A DNA stretch of 64,000 bases from an uncultured Lachnospiraceae bacterium (lineage in GTDB: Bacteria; Bacillota; Clostridia; Lachnospirales; Lachnospiraceae). The notes under the pieces were generated by a model. That model was not told the origin of the DNA, made no database searches, and was given only the letters and a program-made list of their open reading frames with translations. The stretch covers positions 10,606 through 74,605 of the forward strand of contig CAJUHP010000018.1 in NCBI GenBank assembly GCA_910586125.1, written 5' to 3'. Below are positions 16,356 to 24,005 of the stretch, piece by piece. The stretch's first letter is position 1. Every line of letters starts with the position of its first letter. Both the position numbers and the translations under genes were made by a program.

Positions 16356-17395
16356 AAAAATGGGAAAAAAGAACGTTGCTTTCTGCTGTTGTTATGATTT
16401 TGACAGGAGGAGCGATGTCTATCGTCTGTCTGGGAATGGGGGCGTCCATGGACAGCATAGGCAGATACGGGGTGGAGAGCCGAAAAGACTATGATACCAT
16501 CGCTTTTGAGCAGGAGTCAGAAATTACCATCCTTGGAGCAGAAGTCTTTGATGAGGATCAGGCGAGAGCGTATGCCGGTACATGGGGGGAAATGCAGGTA
16601 ATAGAAAACGAATGCACCGACGATTCCTATCGGCAGTGGGGATTTGTCGGACAGGAAATTGACAGTCTGGATCTGAACATTGACGTGGGTGAATTTACCG
16701 TTCAGATCGGAGGGGAATTTCGCGTGGAAGCGTACGACTTCCGTGACAGTATGCGCTGCGAGGTCAGAAACGGGACGCTGTTTGTGGATGAGGGCGAGTG
16801 GGAAGGATTTTTTGGAATATGGAACGAAGGGAGCAATAACAAAAACCCGTATATTGTGCTGACGGTTCCAGAAGGCACTGTGTTTGAGAAAGTAAAATAT
16901 GACGTGGGCGTAGGCAGTATGATGACGGGAGAGATTACGGCGAAATCGGTCGAGATCGATGTGGATGCCGGGTACTTTTTCGGTGAGCTTCTGAATGCCA
17001 CCGATAAGATGAAGGTGGATGTGGATGCCGGAAGCGCTGTGGTTCAAAGCAGTAGCTGCCAGGGCAGACTGACGGTGGACGTGGATGCCGGTGAAGCGAT
17101 ATTGAGCGGATTTGTCAGTTCGGCAGTGGATTTTGATGTGGATGCCGGAAGCGCTTACTATGAGGGCACCATTTCCGGTGACTGGAAAGCGGACTGCGAC
17201 GTGGGAAACATAGAGCTGTGTCTGGAGGGCGAAGAAACGCTGTATAATTATGTGGTGGATAACGATTTGGGAAATGTCAATATCGGCGGTCAGAATTTTG
17301 GTAATCTGAGCGAAAATATACACATTAAGAATGGGGCGGCTTTCACGGGAAAGATTGATTGTGATCTGGGCAGCGTGTCCGTGAGCTTTTACTAA
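16352..17395 (+). CDS. DUF4097-type beta-repeat protein
   Basis: 347 residues. The start at 16352 overlaps the preceding stop (ATGA); a longer in-frame extension upstream only mirrors DUF1700 coding sequence. Residues 8-30 are a signal anchor. The rest is a repetitive beta-helix-like protein with recurring VDVDAG or DVGxG turns (EIDVDAGYFFG, VDVDAGSAVV, VDVDAGEAIL, FDVDAGSAYY, CDVGNIEL, CDLGSVSV), the pattern of DUF4097/LiaF-like adhesin-fold proteins. It is probably outside the membrane. With PadR, DUF1700 and PspC it forms an envelope-associated operon. Confidence 0.88.
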   Translation: MKKWEKRTLLSAVVMILTGGAMSIVCLGMGASMDSIGRYGVESRKDYDTIAFEQESEITILGAEVFDEDQARAYAGTWGEMQVIENECTDDSYRQWGFVGQEIDSLDLNIDVGEFTVQIGGEFRVEAYDFRDSMRCEVRNGTLFVDEGEWEGFFGIWNEGSNNKNPYIVLTVPEGTVFEKVKYDVGVGSMMTGEITAKSVEIDVDAGYFFGELLNATDKMKVDVDAGSAVVQSSSCQGRLTVDVDAGEAILSGFVSSAVDFDVDAGSAYYEGTISGDWKADCDVGNIELCLEGEETLYNYVVDNDLGNVNIGGQNFGNLSENIHIKNGAAFTGKIDCDLGSVSVSFY

Positions 17396-17423
17396 TTCGT
17401 TTTTATACAGAAAGGAGATCGCA

Positions 17424-17618
17424 TTGAATACCAGAAAATTGTACAGAAAAAAACGGGAGGGAATGATCTGCGGCGTGTGTGCCGGGATCGGTGAATATAT
17501 CGGCCTTGACCCCACCGTGATCCGGCTCGTATGGGCGCTGCTGGGCTGTACTTTTATCGGGATCGTTATGTATTTTGCGGCGGCGGTCATCATTCCCAGC
17601 GATCCGTACGATTCCTAA
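17424..17618 (+). CDS. PspC domain protein
   Basis: 64 residues, TTG start after aaaggagat. RKLYRKKREGMICGVCAGIGEYIGLDPTVIRLVWALL is the classic PspC signature (split here over residues 3-40), followed by one long hydrophobic helix with polar ends. PspC proteins sit in the membrane and take part in envelope-stress responses. It follows the DUF4097 gene by 28 bases and is likely the last gene of the PadR operon. Confidence 0.92.
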   Translation: MNTRKLYRKKREGMICGVCAGIGEYIGLDPTVIRLVWALLGCTFIGIVMYFAAAVIIPSDPYDS

Positions 17619-17705
17619 AATTTCAGCGTTTGGCCGAATGAATCCGCGTTTTACGGCAATACTTCAAAGGGTAATCATTGCCTGGCAAAAGAAAGGAGTA
17701 TTGTC

Positions 17706-17936
17706 ATGAAGTCCAAAAAAGAAAAGAAGATTGATCTGGACAATCTGACGCCGGAGGAGTCGCTGAAGCTGGAGATTGCCGCCGAGATCGGCGTATACGA
17801 TAAGGTTCTAAAGAGCGGCTGGCGCTCTCTGACCGCCAAGGAATCCGGGCGGATCGGCGGTCTGATGACCCGCCGCAAAAAAGCAGAAGAAAAAGCGGCC
17901 GCCGGGAACGAGGAGCCGAATCCGGTCGCCGAGTAA
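17706..17936 (+). CDS. Small acid-soluble spore protein, alpha/beta type
   Basis: 76 residues. The core LKLEIAAEIGVYDKVLKSGW followed by LTAKESGRIGGLMTRRKK is the two-helix DNA-binding signature of alpha/beta SASPs in the variant form common in Clostridia. These proteins saturate forespore DNA and protect it from UV and heat. The ribosome binding site is aaaggag. The tail (EEKAAAGNEEPNPVAE) is acidic and variable. A forespore sigma (sigma-G) promoter would be expected; I did not find a convincing one in the 87-base gap. Confidence 0.85.
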   Translation: MKSKKEKKIDLDNLTPEESLKLEIAAEIGVYDKVLKSGWRSLTAKESGRIGGLMTRRKKAEEKAAAGNEEPNPVAE

Positions 17937-17970
17937 GACAGCCGGAAAACAAAAAATCTGGTATGGGCCT

Positions 17971-17999
17971 GTATAAGATTTTAGAATCCGGCTATACTA
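17971..17999 (+). promoter_or_regulatory. Forespore-sigma-like promoter, copy 1
   Basis: GTATA (17971-17975), 14 bases, GGCTATACTA (17990-17999). This fits the published sigma-F pattern (GYWTA and GGNNANAHTR) at every fixed position. TATACT inside it could also be a sigma-A -10, but no matching -35 is present. The same element precedes copy 2 at 19394. Confidence 0.6.
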
Positions 18000-18003
18000 T
18001 AGT

Positions 18004-18080
18004 CAGATACAAAAGATGAGAATACTTATCCTCCCCTTTTATAGACGGCCCCGCAGCTTTTGGTAGCGGGGCCGTTTTGT
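18004..18080 (+). ncRNA. Putative C-rich small RNA, copy 1
   Basis: A non-coding unit of about 75 nt: forespore-like promoter just upstream, a 37-nt segment (18004-18040) that recurs without a mismatch at 19427-19463, and an intrinsic terminator. The core ends in tatcctcccctttt, which can pair with AAAAGGGGAGG-type ribosome binding sites; C-rich unpaired motifs of this kind are used by several Firmicutes sRNAs to block translation. The terminator stems of the two copies differ while the core is identical, which argues for selection on the core. The nearest precedent I can name is CsfG, a forespore sRNA of Bacillus; membership of that family is unverified. Confidence 0.6.
18045..18080 (+). terminator. 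Terminator of small RNA copy 1
   Basis: Stem acggccccgc/gcggggccgt (10 bp, loop of 11) followed by tttgt. Confidence 0.8.
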
Positions 18081-18135
18081 ATCGTTCAAACTGCGCCGTT
18101 TCGGCGGTCTTTCTCTGTAATTCTTTGAATTTCTA

Positions 18136-18164
18136 TTGTGTTTAAAAAAAGAATTGAGTATAAT
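18136..18164 (+). promoter_or_regulatory. Sigma-A promoter of galK
   Basis: TTGTGT (18136-18141), 17-base spacer, TATAAT (18159-18164), 44 bases before the galactokinase ATG. Confidence 0.7.
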
Positions 18165-18207
18165 AGTCCTGTATGTCTGTCAAGAGAAAAAAATAAGGGG
18201 GTTACAT

Positions 18208-19374
18208 ATGATTCAGAAGTGCAGAGAAGTATTTGAACAGAAATTTGGGGCGGGCGGAGAGATTCATGGGTATTTTTCACCGGGGCGTGTGAATCTGATC
18301 GGGGAACATACCGACTATAATGGCGGTCATGTGTTTCCCTGTGCGCTGACGATTGGCACCTACGGCGTCGCCAGAAAACGTGCGGACCGGAAACTGCGGC
18401 TGTACTCGATGAATTTTGAGCAGACCGGCGTGGTCGAGACGTCTCTGGACGCCTTAAAGCCAGGCGCGGAAACGCTGTGGACCCGCTATGTAAAGGGAGT
18501 GATCTGGGCGTTTGCGAAAAAGGGAAAGCAGATCGAGACCGGTTTTGATTTTCTGTGCCTAGGAACGATACCAAACGGTTCCGGTCTGTCTTCGTCGGCG
18601 TCGCTGGAGGTGCTGACCGGCACGATCTTAAAGGATCTGTACGGCTTTGAGGAGAGTATGGTGGATGTGGCGCTGTACTCGCAGATGGCGGAAAATTTGT
18701 ATGTGGGCGTAAACTGCGGAATTATGGATCAATTTGCGATCGCCATGGGAAAAAAGGAACATGCGATTTTCCTGGACACGGCGACGCTCTCCTACACCTA
18801 TGCGCCGGTAAAGCTGGACGGGGCAAAGATTGTGATCGGCAACACGAACAAGAAGCGCGGACTGGGGGATTCCAAGTACAATGAGCGCCGCAAAGAATGC
18901 GAGACGGCTCTGAAAGAAATAGGCCGCGTGAAGCCGGCCTCTTCTCTTGGCTCGCTGTCTGAGGCGGAATTTGAGGAAGTGCAGAACGCCATCGCGGACC
19001 CGATCCGCCGAAAGAGAGCCCGCCATGCGGTCACGGAGAACCAGCGCACCATCCAGGCGGTGGAGGCGCTTTCACAGGGAGACCTGGCGGCCTTTGGCCG
19101 GCTGATGGATGCGTCTCACATATCGCTTCGGGACGACTATGAGGTGACGGGAATCGAGCTGGACACGCTGGTGGAAGCGGCCTGGAAACAGCCTGGCGTC
19201 ATCGGAGCCCGGATGACCGGAGCTGGGTTCGGCGGCTGTACGGTCAGCATCGTGAGAGACGAGAACGTGGAGAGTTTTCTTCGCCAGGTGGGAGACATTT
19301 ACCGCGAGAAGATCGGCTACGACGCAGATTTCTATGTGGTGGAGATCGGTGACGGCCCCCGCGTTCTTTTCTGA
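18208..19374 (+). CDS. galK: Galactokinase
   Basis: 388 residues. The ATG at 18208 follows taaggggg and gives the usual family length; an in-frame upstream ATG at 18136 falls on the promoter. The signature GRVNLIGEHTDYNGG (about 30-44), the GHMP ATP-binding loop PNGSGLSSSAS and the C-terminal GAGFGGC are all present. The enzyme phosphorylates galactose at C1 with ATP, the first committed step of the Leloir pathway in the cytosol. No galT or galE is adjacent, so the other steps must be encoded elsewhere. It stands alone between the two putative small RNA units and has its own promoter. Confidence 0.95.
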   Translation: MIQKCREVFEQKFGAGGEIHGYFSPGRVNLIGEHTDYNGGHVFPCALTIGTYGVARKRADRKLRLYSMNFEQTGVVETSLDALKPGAETLWTRYVKGVIWAFAKKGKQIETGFDFLCLGTIPNGSGLSSSASLEVLTGTILKDLYGFEESMVDVALYSQMAENLYVGVNCGIMDQFAIAMGKKEHAIFLDTATLSYTYAPVKLDGAKIVIGNTNKKRGLGDSKYNERRKECETALKEIGRVKPASSLGSLSEAEFEEVQNAIADPIRRKRARHAVTENQRTIQAVEALSQGDLAAFGRLMDASHISLRDDYEVTGIELDTLVEAAWKQPGVIGARMTGAGFGGCTVSIVRDENVESFLRQVGDIYREKIGYDADFYVVEIGDGPRVLF

Positions 19375-19393
19375 AACATTTTTTCATCTCCCT

Positions 19394-19422
19394 GTATAAA
19401 GCTCCGAAATCCGGCCATACTA
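19394..19422 (+). promoter_or_regulatory. Forespore-sigma-like promoter, copy 2
   Basis: GTATA (19394-19398), 14 bases, GGCCATACTA (19413-19422). It fits sigma-F (GGNNANAHTR) and also contains CATACTA, a fit to the sigma-G -10 (CANNMTA). Boxes and spacing are as in copy 1, although the spacer bases differ. Confidence 0.6.
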
Positions 19423-19426
19423 TAAC

Positions 19427-19506
19427 CAGATACAAAAGATGAGAATACTTATCCTCCCCTTTTGAAAGGCGGGCTCGTTGTCCTATATGGCGGCGGGCCC
19501 GTTTTT
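19427..19506 (+). ncRNA. Putative C-rich small RNA, copy 2
   Basis: The 37-nt core (19427-19463) is identical to that of copy 1, then a different hairpin and T-run follow. The unit starts 20 bases after galK and ends right at the stop of the converging Na/Pi cotransporter gene. No reading frame with a ribosome binding site is present. The function as an antisense-to-RBS regulator is inferred from the shared C-rich tail of the core. Confidence 0.6.
19470..19506 (+). terminator. Terminator of small RNA copy 2
   Basis: Stem cgggctcg/cgggcccg (8 bp with one G-U pair, 16-base loop) followed by five T residues. It may also stop readthrough from galK. Confidence 0.75.
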
Positions 19507-19507
19507 G

Positions 19508-21250
19508 TCACAGAGAATATTTCTGGGAATATGCCCTGAAATTCTGCCGGAATTCATCGCTTTCATTTCGGGTGATACGCAGGGATTCGTGAAGATTCAT
19601 ATTCTGTTCTTCCATATCAATCACACATCCGGCAATATTGGAACAGTGGTCGGAAGTCCGTTCCAGATTGGTGAGAAGATCAGACCATATAAATCCGGCT
19701 TCCATCGAGCACATTCCCTGCTGAAGCCGGAGAATATGCCGTGTGCGAAGACGTTCCTTCAGATGATCAATGACTTCCTCGAGCGGCTCTACCATAGCGG
19801 CCGTTTTGGGGTCGTTCTGTAAGAAGGAAGCCAGGGATAAATCCAGAATTTCATCGACAGCCGAAGCGATAACGTTTAATTCCGGCAGGGCGGAATCCGT
19901 AAATTTCAGTCCCTTGTCCTGCAGCTCCTGCGCCGCTTCGGCAAGATTGACGGCGTGATCGGCAATCCGCTCAAAATCCCCGATTATTTTTAGAAGCTTG
20001 GCGGCTTCCATGCGGTCCGCCTCGCTGATGGGTTTCGTACTCAATTTAACCAGGTAAGTCCCCAGAATATCTTCATAATGATCGGATTGTTCTTCTTTTT
20101 GGCGGATGGAGTCCGCCAGTTCCAACGAAAAGCAGCGCAGAATGGAAAGAGATTCCTTTAAGGCGCTGACGGCCAAACCGGCCAGATCGGAGGCTACCTC
20201 ATGGCAGCGGCTGAGGGCGATGGGGGGCGTAGCCAGAAGCCTCTCGTCCAGTTCGGTGAGCGATTCCGGCCGGCCGGTATCGGGAACCAGACGTTTTACC
20301 AGCCTTTCCAGTACGCCGGATAAAGGCAGCATCAGGATGGTACACAGAATGTTAAAAACGGAATGCGCCATGGCTATACCGAACAGAGAAGCCGGTTCGT
20401 TCAGTCCTGTGGGATGCCACAGAGCCTTTAAAAGACAAAAAACGCTCAGCCAGACCACGGTCCCGATTACATTAAAGGAAAGATGTACCATAGCCGCCCG
20501 CCGGGCGTTTTTGTTGGCGCCTACGGAGGAAAGCATGGCGGTCACACAAGTACCGATATTCTGTCCCATGATAATGGGAATGGCAGCGCTGTAAGTCACC
20601 TGGCCGGAGACAGCCAGAGCCTGTAAAATGCCGACAGAGGCGGAGCTGGACTGGATGACGGCGGTAAGAAGCGCCCCGGCCAGCACGCCCAGAACAGGAT
20701 TCTGAAACATGATAAAAAGCTGCGAGAACGCAGGAACCGCACGAAGTCCTGAAACCGCTTCCGACATGGTTTCCATGCCGAACATCAGCGTGGCAAATCC
20801 CAGAAGAATCATGCCGGTATCCTTCTTTTTCGCATTCTGAAAAAAGAGATAAAAAAGAATTCCTATAAAAGCCAGAACCGGTGTAAAGGAAGAAGGTTTT
20901 AACAGCCGAATCAAGATATTCGAGCTGTCAATTCCGGCAAGGCTTAAAAGCCATGCTGTAACAGTCGTTCCGATATTCGCTCCCATGATCACATTTACAG
21001 CCTGCCTTAATGTCATGAGACCGGAGTTGACAAAACCTACCACCATAACGGTGGCTGCCGACGAACTTTGGATCACAGCGGTGATACCGAGACCGGTCAG
21101 AAGCCCGGCCGCTCTGTTTGTGGTGAGGCGTCCAAGAAGCGCCCGGAGTTTTTCTCCGGCTCTTCGTTCCAGGGCCTGCCCCATGATACTCATTCCAAAC
21201 AGAAACAGACTGAGTCCTCCCACCAGCGTCAATCCATCAAAAAGATCCAT
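19508..21250 (-). CDS. Na+/phosphate cotransporter with PhoU-like tail
   Basis: 580 residues. Two inverted Na/Pi domains each carry the QSSSA motif (TAVIQSSSAATVMV near 60 and TAVIQSSSASVGIL near 200) within about eight membrane helices. From about 345 the chain is soluble and helical, resembling PhoU (LAGLAVSALKESLSILRCF, IADHAVNLAEAAQELQDKG, TSDHCSNIAGCVIDMEEQN). The family imports inorganic phosphate with sodium. It lies downstream of a PhoR/PhoB-like pair on the same strand with a 66-base gap, which suggests phosphate-responsive control. The start is preceded by AGAAAGGGGAAAAC. Confidence 0.92.
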   Translation of the reverse strand: MDLFDGLTLVGGLSLFLFGMSIMGQALERRAGEKLRALLGRLTTNRAAGLLTGLGITAVIQSSSAATVMVVGFVNSGLMTLRQAVNVIMGANIGTTVTAWLLSLAGIDSSNILIRLLKPSSFTPVLAFIGILFYLFFQNAKKKDTGMILLGFATLMFGMETMSEAVSGLRAVPAFSQLFIMFQNPVLGVLAGALLTAVIQSSSASVGILQALAVSGQVTYSAAIPIIMGQNIGTCVTAMLSSVGANKNARRAAMVHLSFNVIGTVVWLSVFCLLKALWHPTGLNEPASLFGIAMAHSVFNILCTILMLPLSGVLERLVKRLVPDTGRPESLTELDERLLATPPIALSRCHEVASDLAGLAVSALKESLSILRCFSLELADSIRQKEEQSDHYEDILGTYLVKLSTKPISEADRMEAAKLLKIIGDFERIADHAVNLAEAAQELQDKGLKFTDSALPELNVIASAVDEILDLSLASFLQNDPKTAAMVEPLEEVIDHLKERLRTRHILRLQQGMCSMEAGFIWSDLLTNLERTSDHCSNIAGCVIDMEEQNMNLHESLRITRNESDEFRQNFRAYSQKYSL

Positions 21251-21315
21251 AGAAGTTTTCCCCTTTCTTTTTTCTATGGAATGGATTATAACAGTGCTGT
21301 GTCAAGTTCACTATC

Positions 21316-22983
21316 TTATTTTTGTAAAGTTTTTGTAAAGTAAAGAGTGATTGTGGTTCCGCTGCCGGCACTGCTTTGCACTTCTATTCTTGCTCTGTGC
21401 AGCATTGCGGAATGTTTTACAATGGAAAGTCCCAGCCCGGTTCCCCCGGTTTGCTTGGAATGGCTTTTATCTACCCGGAAAAAACGCTCAAAAATGCGAT
21501 CCTGAAATTCTGCCGGGATGCCGATACCGGTATCAGCGACTGACAGAACGGCCTCTTTTTCTTCCGTTTTTACCGTTACAGATACGGACCCGCCTTTGCG
21601 GTTATATTTGACGGCATTGTCGAGCAGGTTGAAAAGAATTCCCTCCAACAGCAGAGGGATTCCATTTATTATGGAAGCTTCTCCGAAAAGCTCTATACGG
21701 ATTCCGGACTGTTTTGCCGCCGGTAAAAAAGCCTGTATGGCTGCTTTGGCAAGGGCAAAGAGATCGACTTTCTCCCATTTCATATCGAAATATCCTTCGT
21801 CCAGATGAGACAGCCGGATAATGTCTTCTACCAGACATATCATCCTCTGCGTTTCCGTATAGATCTGTCCCGAAAACAAGGAGATGTCTTCTGGTTTTAC
21901 CATGCCGTCCCGTATCAGCTCCGCACGGCCGGAAATGACATGAAGCGGCGTTTTCAGTTCGTGAGATACGTTGGCGGTGAATTCCCGGCGCATTTTCTCC
22001 GCGTCCTCCTTCTCGGTTACATCCAGAAGGAGAAGGACGATGCCGGAAACAAAGCCGTCTGAAAAGACAGGGCTTGCGCCGAACTGATAGCTTTTTTCTC
22101 CCAGCTTCATGACGCATTCTGCATGGCGGCCTTCGCTGGCTTTTTGAAGTAGCTCCTGCAGCGCGAGACTGCGGTTGACGGACAAAAGATATTTGCCAAT
22201 GCAGGAGCGGTCGGTTTCAAACAGCCGCATGGCGGCGGGATTGATGCTCAATATCATTTCTTTTTTGTTCAGAAGAAGAAGTCCTTCCGCCATACCGGTA
22301 GTGACCGTTTCAAATTCGTCCTGTTTCTGCCTTAGCTCCTCGGCCTGTGTCCGGATCTGGCGCTGCTGCGCCGCGATGTGTTCAAAGAGCGGGGCAAGTT
22401 CTTTATAGTTTCCCTGTTTCGCGGGAGCGTTCAGATTTAGATGGTTGAATGGTTTTACGATTGCTTTTGAGAGATGGGAGGCAAGTGCCAGCGATAAAAA
22501 CAAAGCGGCGGCAAAGATAGCGCTGAGCGGATGCAGCATGCTCAAAAACAGAGAGAACAGTGTGTTCTGCGCCATAGATAAGCGAAGTATGGTTCCATCG
22601 GGCAAACGTCTGGCATAATATATGGTTCGTTCCCATAAAGTGACGGAATCCCGCACGCTTTCTCCTGTCCCGCCGGCCAGGGCTTGGCGGATTTCCTGCC
22701 GCTCTAAATGATTTTCCATGTTGGCAGAATCCGACCGGTTATCGTAAAGTACGGTTCCGTCTTCCCGGATCCAGGTAATACGGCAGTCGTCTGTTTCAAG
22801 ATCTTCAAAATATGCCAGACCTTCTCCGGCAGCTCCCTTGGCGGCAAGCTCTGCCTGTATCCGCAGTTGAGCGCGCTGGATATCGGAGAAATATGGATAG
22901 AGGACTCCGATAAAGAGCAGAACCGATGCGAGAAAAACGCCCAGAGACGCCAAAAAAACGGCCAGAAAAATACGTTTTGTCAT
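21316..22983 (-). CDS. PhoR-like sensor histidine kinase
   Basis: 555 residues. The ATG at 22983 overlaps the stop of the response regulator (ATGA), and MTKRIFLAVFLASLG gives an immediate membrane helix (about 6-28). A longer upstream frame only mirrors the regulator gene. An extracellular domain (about 30-150), a second helix (151-171), a HAMP-like linker, a PAS domain (about 215-315, MAEGLLLLNKKEMILSINPAA), HisKA with the phospho-acceptor in FTANVSHELKTP near 341, and HATPase motifs (NLLDNAVKYN, VADTGIGIP, GTGLGLSIVKH) follow. The domain order matches PhoR/PnpS kinases for phosphate limitation. Confidence 0.93.
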   Translation of the reverse strand: MTKRIFLAVFLASLGVFLASVLLFIGVLYPYFSDIQRAQLRIQAELAAKGAAGEGLAYFEDLETDDCRITWIREDGTVLYDNRSDSANMENHLERQEIRQALAGGTGESVRDSVTLWERTIYYARRLPDGTILRLSMAQNTLFSLFLSMLHPLSAIFAAALFLSLALASHLSKAIVKPFNHLNLNAPAKQGNYKELAPLFEHIAAQQRQIRTQAEELRQKQDEFETVTTGMAEGLLLLNKKEMILSINPAAMRLFETDRSCIGKYLLSVNRSLALQELLQKASEGRHAECVMKLGEKSYQFGASPVFSDGFVSGIVLLLLDVTEKEDAEKMRREFTANVSHELKTPLHVISGRAELIRDGMVKPEDISLFSGQIYTETQRMICLVEDIIRLSHLDEGYFDMKWEKVDLFALAKAAIQAFLPAAKQSGIRIELFGEASIINGIPLLLEGILFNLLDNAVKYNRKGGSVSVTVKTEEKEAVLSVADTGIGIPAEFQDRIFERFFRVDKSHSKQTGGTGLGLSIVKHSAMLHRARIEVQSSAGSGTTITLYFTKTLQK

Positions 22984-23654
22984 GGTTTTTCCTCCATCCG
23001 GTATCCGACGCCGCGTATGGTTTCGATATAGTCCGCATAGATGCCGGTCTTTGCGCGCAGCGTACCGATATGTACATCGACGGTACGGCTCTCCCCGATG
23101 TAGGTGCTTCCCCATATGGATTCTAAAAGCTGGTCTCTTGTAAATACCCTCCCGGGATGTTCCATGAACAGCCGCAGCAGCTCATATTCTTTTAAGGTAA
23201 GCGAAAGACGTTTTCCCTCGGCAAACACGGTATGCTTGTCTGCATGCAGCTCCAGTCGCCCGATCTTCAGGATCGCGCTGTTTTTTTCCGGCTGGGTCCG
23301 GCGCAGTACGGCCTTTACACGCGATATCATTTCCATCATTCCAAACGGTTTGGCCAGATAATCGTCGGCTCCCTGATCCAGTCCTGTCACCTTATCGTAC
23401 TCGGTTCCCTTGGCTGTGGCCATGATGACGGGGATCGTCTTTGTGGCGGCTTCGGCCCGCAGCCGTTTCAGTATAGTGAGGCCGTCTTCCCCCGGCAGCA
23501 TGATATCCAGCATAATCAGAGCCGGCATTTCTTTTTCCAGCGCGTGAAAAAAATCTTTGCCGCTTGCAAATCCTTCTGCCGCAAATCCGGCGGCCCTCAG
23601 GGCATAGAGCATGAGTTCACGCGCGCCATGATCGTCTTCCACACAAAAAATCAT
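22980..23654 (-). CDS. PhoB/OmpR-family response regulator
   Basis: 224 residues. The receiver domain has acidic residues VEDD at 5-8, phospho-acceptor D50 (LIMLDIMLPG) and conserved Lys in LAKPFGMMEM. A winged-helix DNA-binding domain follows (LTLKEYELLRLFMEHPGRVF, ESRTVDVHIGTLRAK, IETIRGVGYR). It is translationally coupled to the kinase. With the Na/Pi cotransporter next door, a phosphate-starvation regulator is the best guess, but PhoB-like regulators of other signals look similar. Confidence 0.92.
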   Translation of the reverse strand: MIFCVEDDHGARELMLYALRAAGFAAEGFASGKDFFHALEKEMPALIMLDIMLPGEDGLTILKRLRAEAATKTIPVIMATAKGTEYDKVTGLDQGADDYLAKPFGMMEMISRVKAVLRRTQPEKNSAILKIGRLELHADKHTVFAEGKRLSLTLKEYELLRLFMEHPGRVFTRDQLLESIWGSTYIGESRTVDVHIGTLRAKTGIYADYIETIRGVGYRMEEKP

Positions 23655-23689
23655 TTTTATTCCCCTTATTCCTGCTATGGATCTATTTC

Positions 23690-23718
23690 ATCCTATCATA
23701 ATACAAGCGTATTTTCAA
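23690..23718 (-). promoter_or_regulatory. Probable promoter of the two-component operon
   Basis: On the minus strand TTGAAA (23713-23718), 17 bases, TAGGAT (23690-23695), about 35 bases before the regulator ATG. Confidence 0.5.
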
Positions 23719-23859
23719 ACAGGTTTTCATTTCACGCAGAAAAAAAAGCGTTTCGCGTTGGATTTGTACACATTTTGTTTTTATCCGATATAATCCATTA
23801 TACCCCTTGTGTGTTTATATAGTATGATTTTAGGACGATTTAAGCATTTTTTTGTATTC

Positions 23860-23878
23860 AAGAGGGATATCCCCTCTT
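23860..23878. other. Small hairpin in the divergent gap
   Basis: Arms aagaggg/ccctctt with a 5-base loop, inside the 351-base gap between the two-component system and pilT. On the minus strand a GAATACAAAAAAATG tail follows. No gene ends here; an operator, mRNA leader or stray terminator are possible. The gap otherwise holds the two promoters described separately. Confidence 0.35.
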
Positions 23879-23933
23879 ATCGTTTGTTAAATTGTCCAAA
23901 GTATATGCAAAGAAATACATTACTGTATGTGAG

Positions 23934-23962
23934 TAGACAGTTGTCTGCTTTTCATATATAAT
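23934..23962 (+). promoter_or_regulatory. Promoter of the type IV pilus operon with overlapping inverted repeat
   Basis: TAGACA (23934-23939), 17 bases, TATAAT (23957-23962), 43 bases before the pilT start. The -35 box is part of an inverted repeat AGACA-GT-TGTCT (23935-23946), the right place for a repressor or activator site. Confidence 0.7.
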
Positions 23963-24005
23963 TAATCAACTTATTTGGTTTGACATTTCGGGGAGGATAC
24001 AGAGA

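Noticed and set aside
18136..18207. Longer galactokinase start at 18136
   Set aside because: That ATG lies on the promoter, and the ATG at 18208 has the ribosome binding site and gives normal length.
21316..23115. Longer histidine kinase start at 23115
   Set aside because: The extra residues mirror the response-regulator gene in another frame; the ATG at 22983 overlaps its stop and starts the membrane helix.
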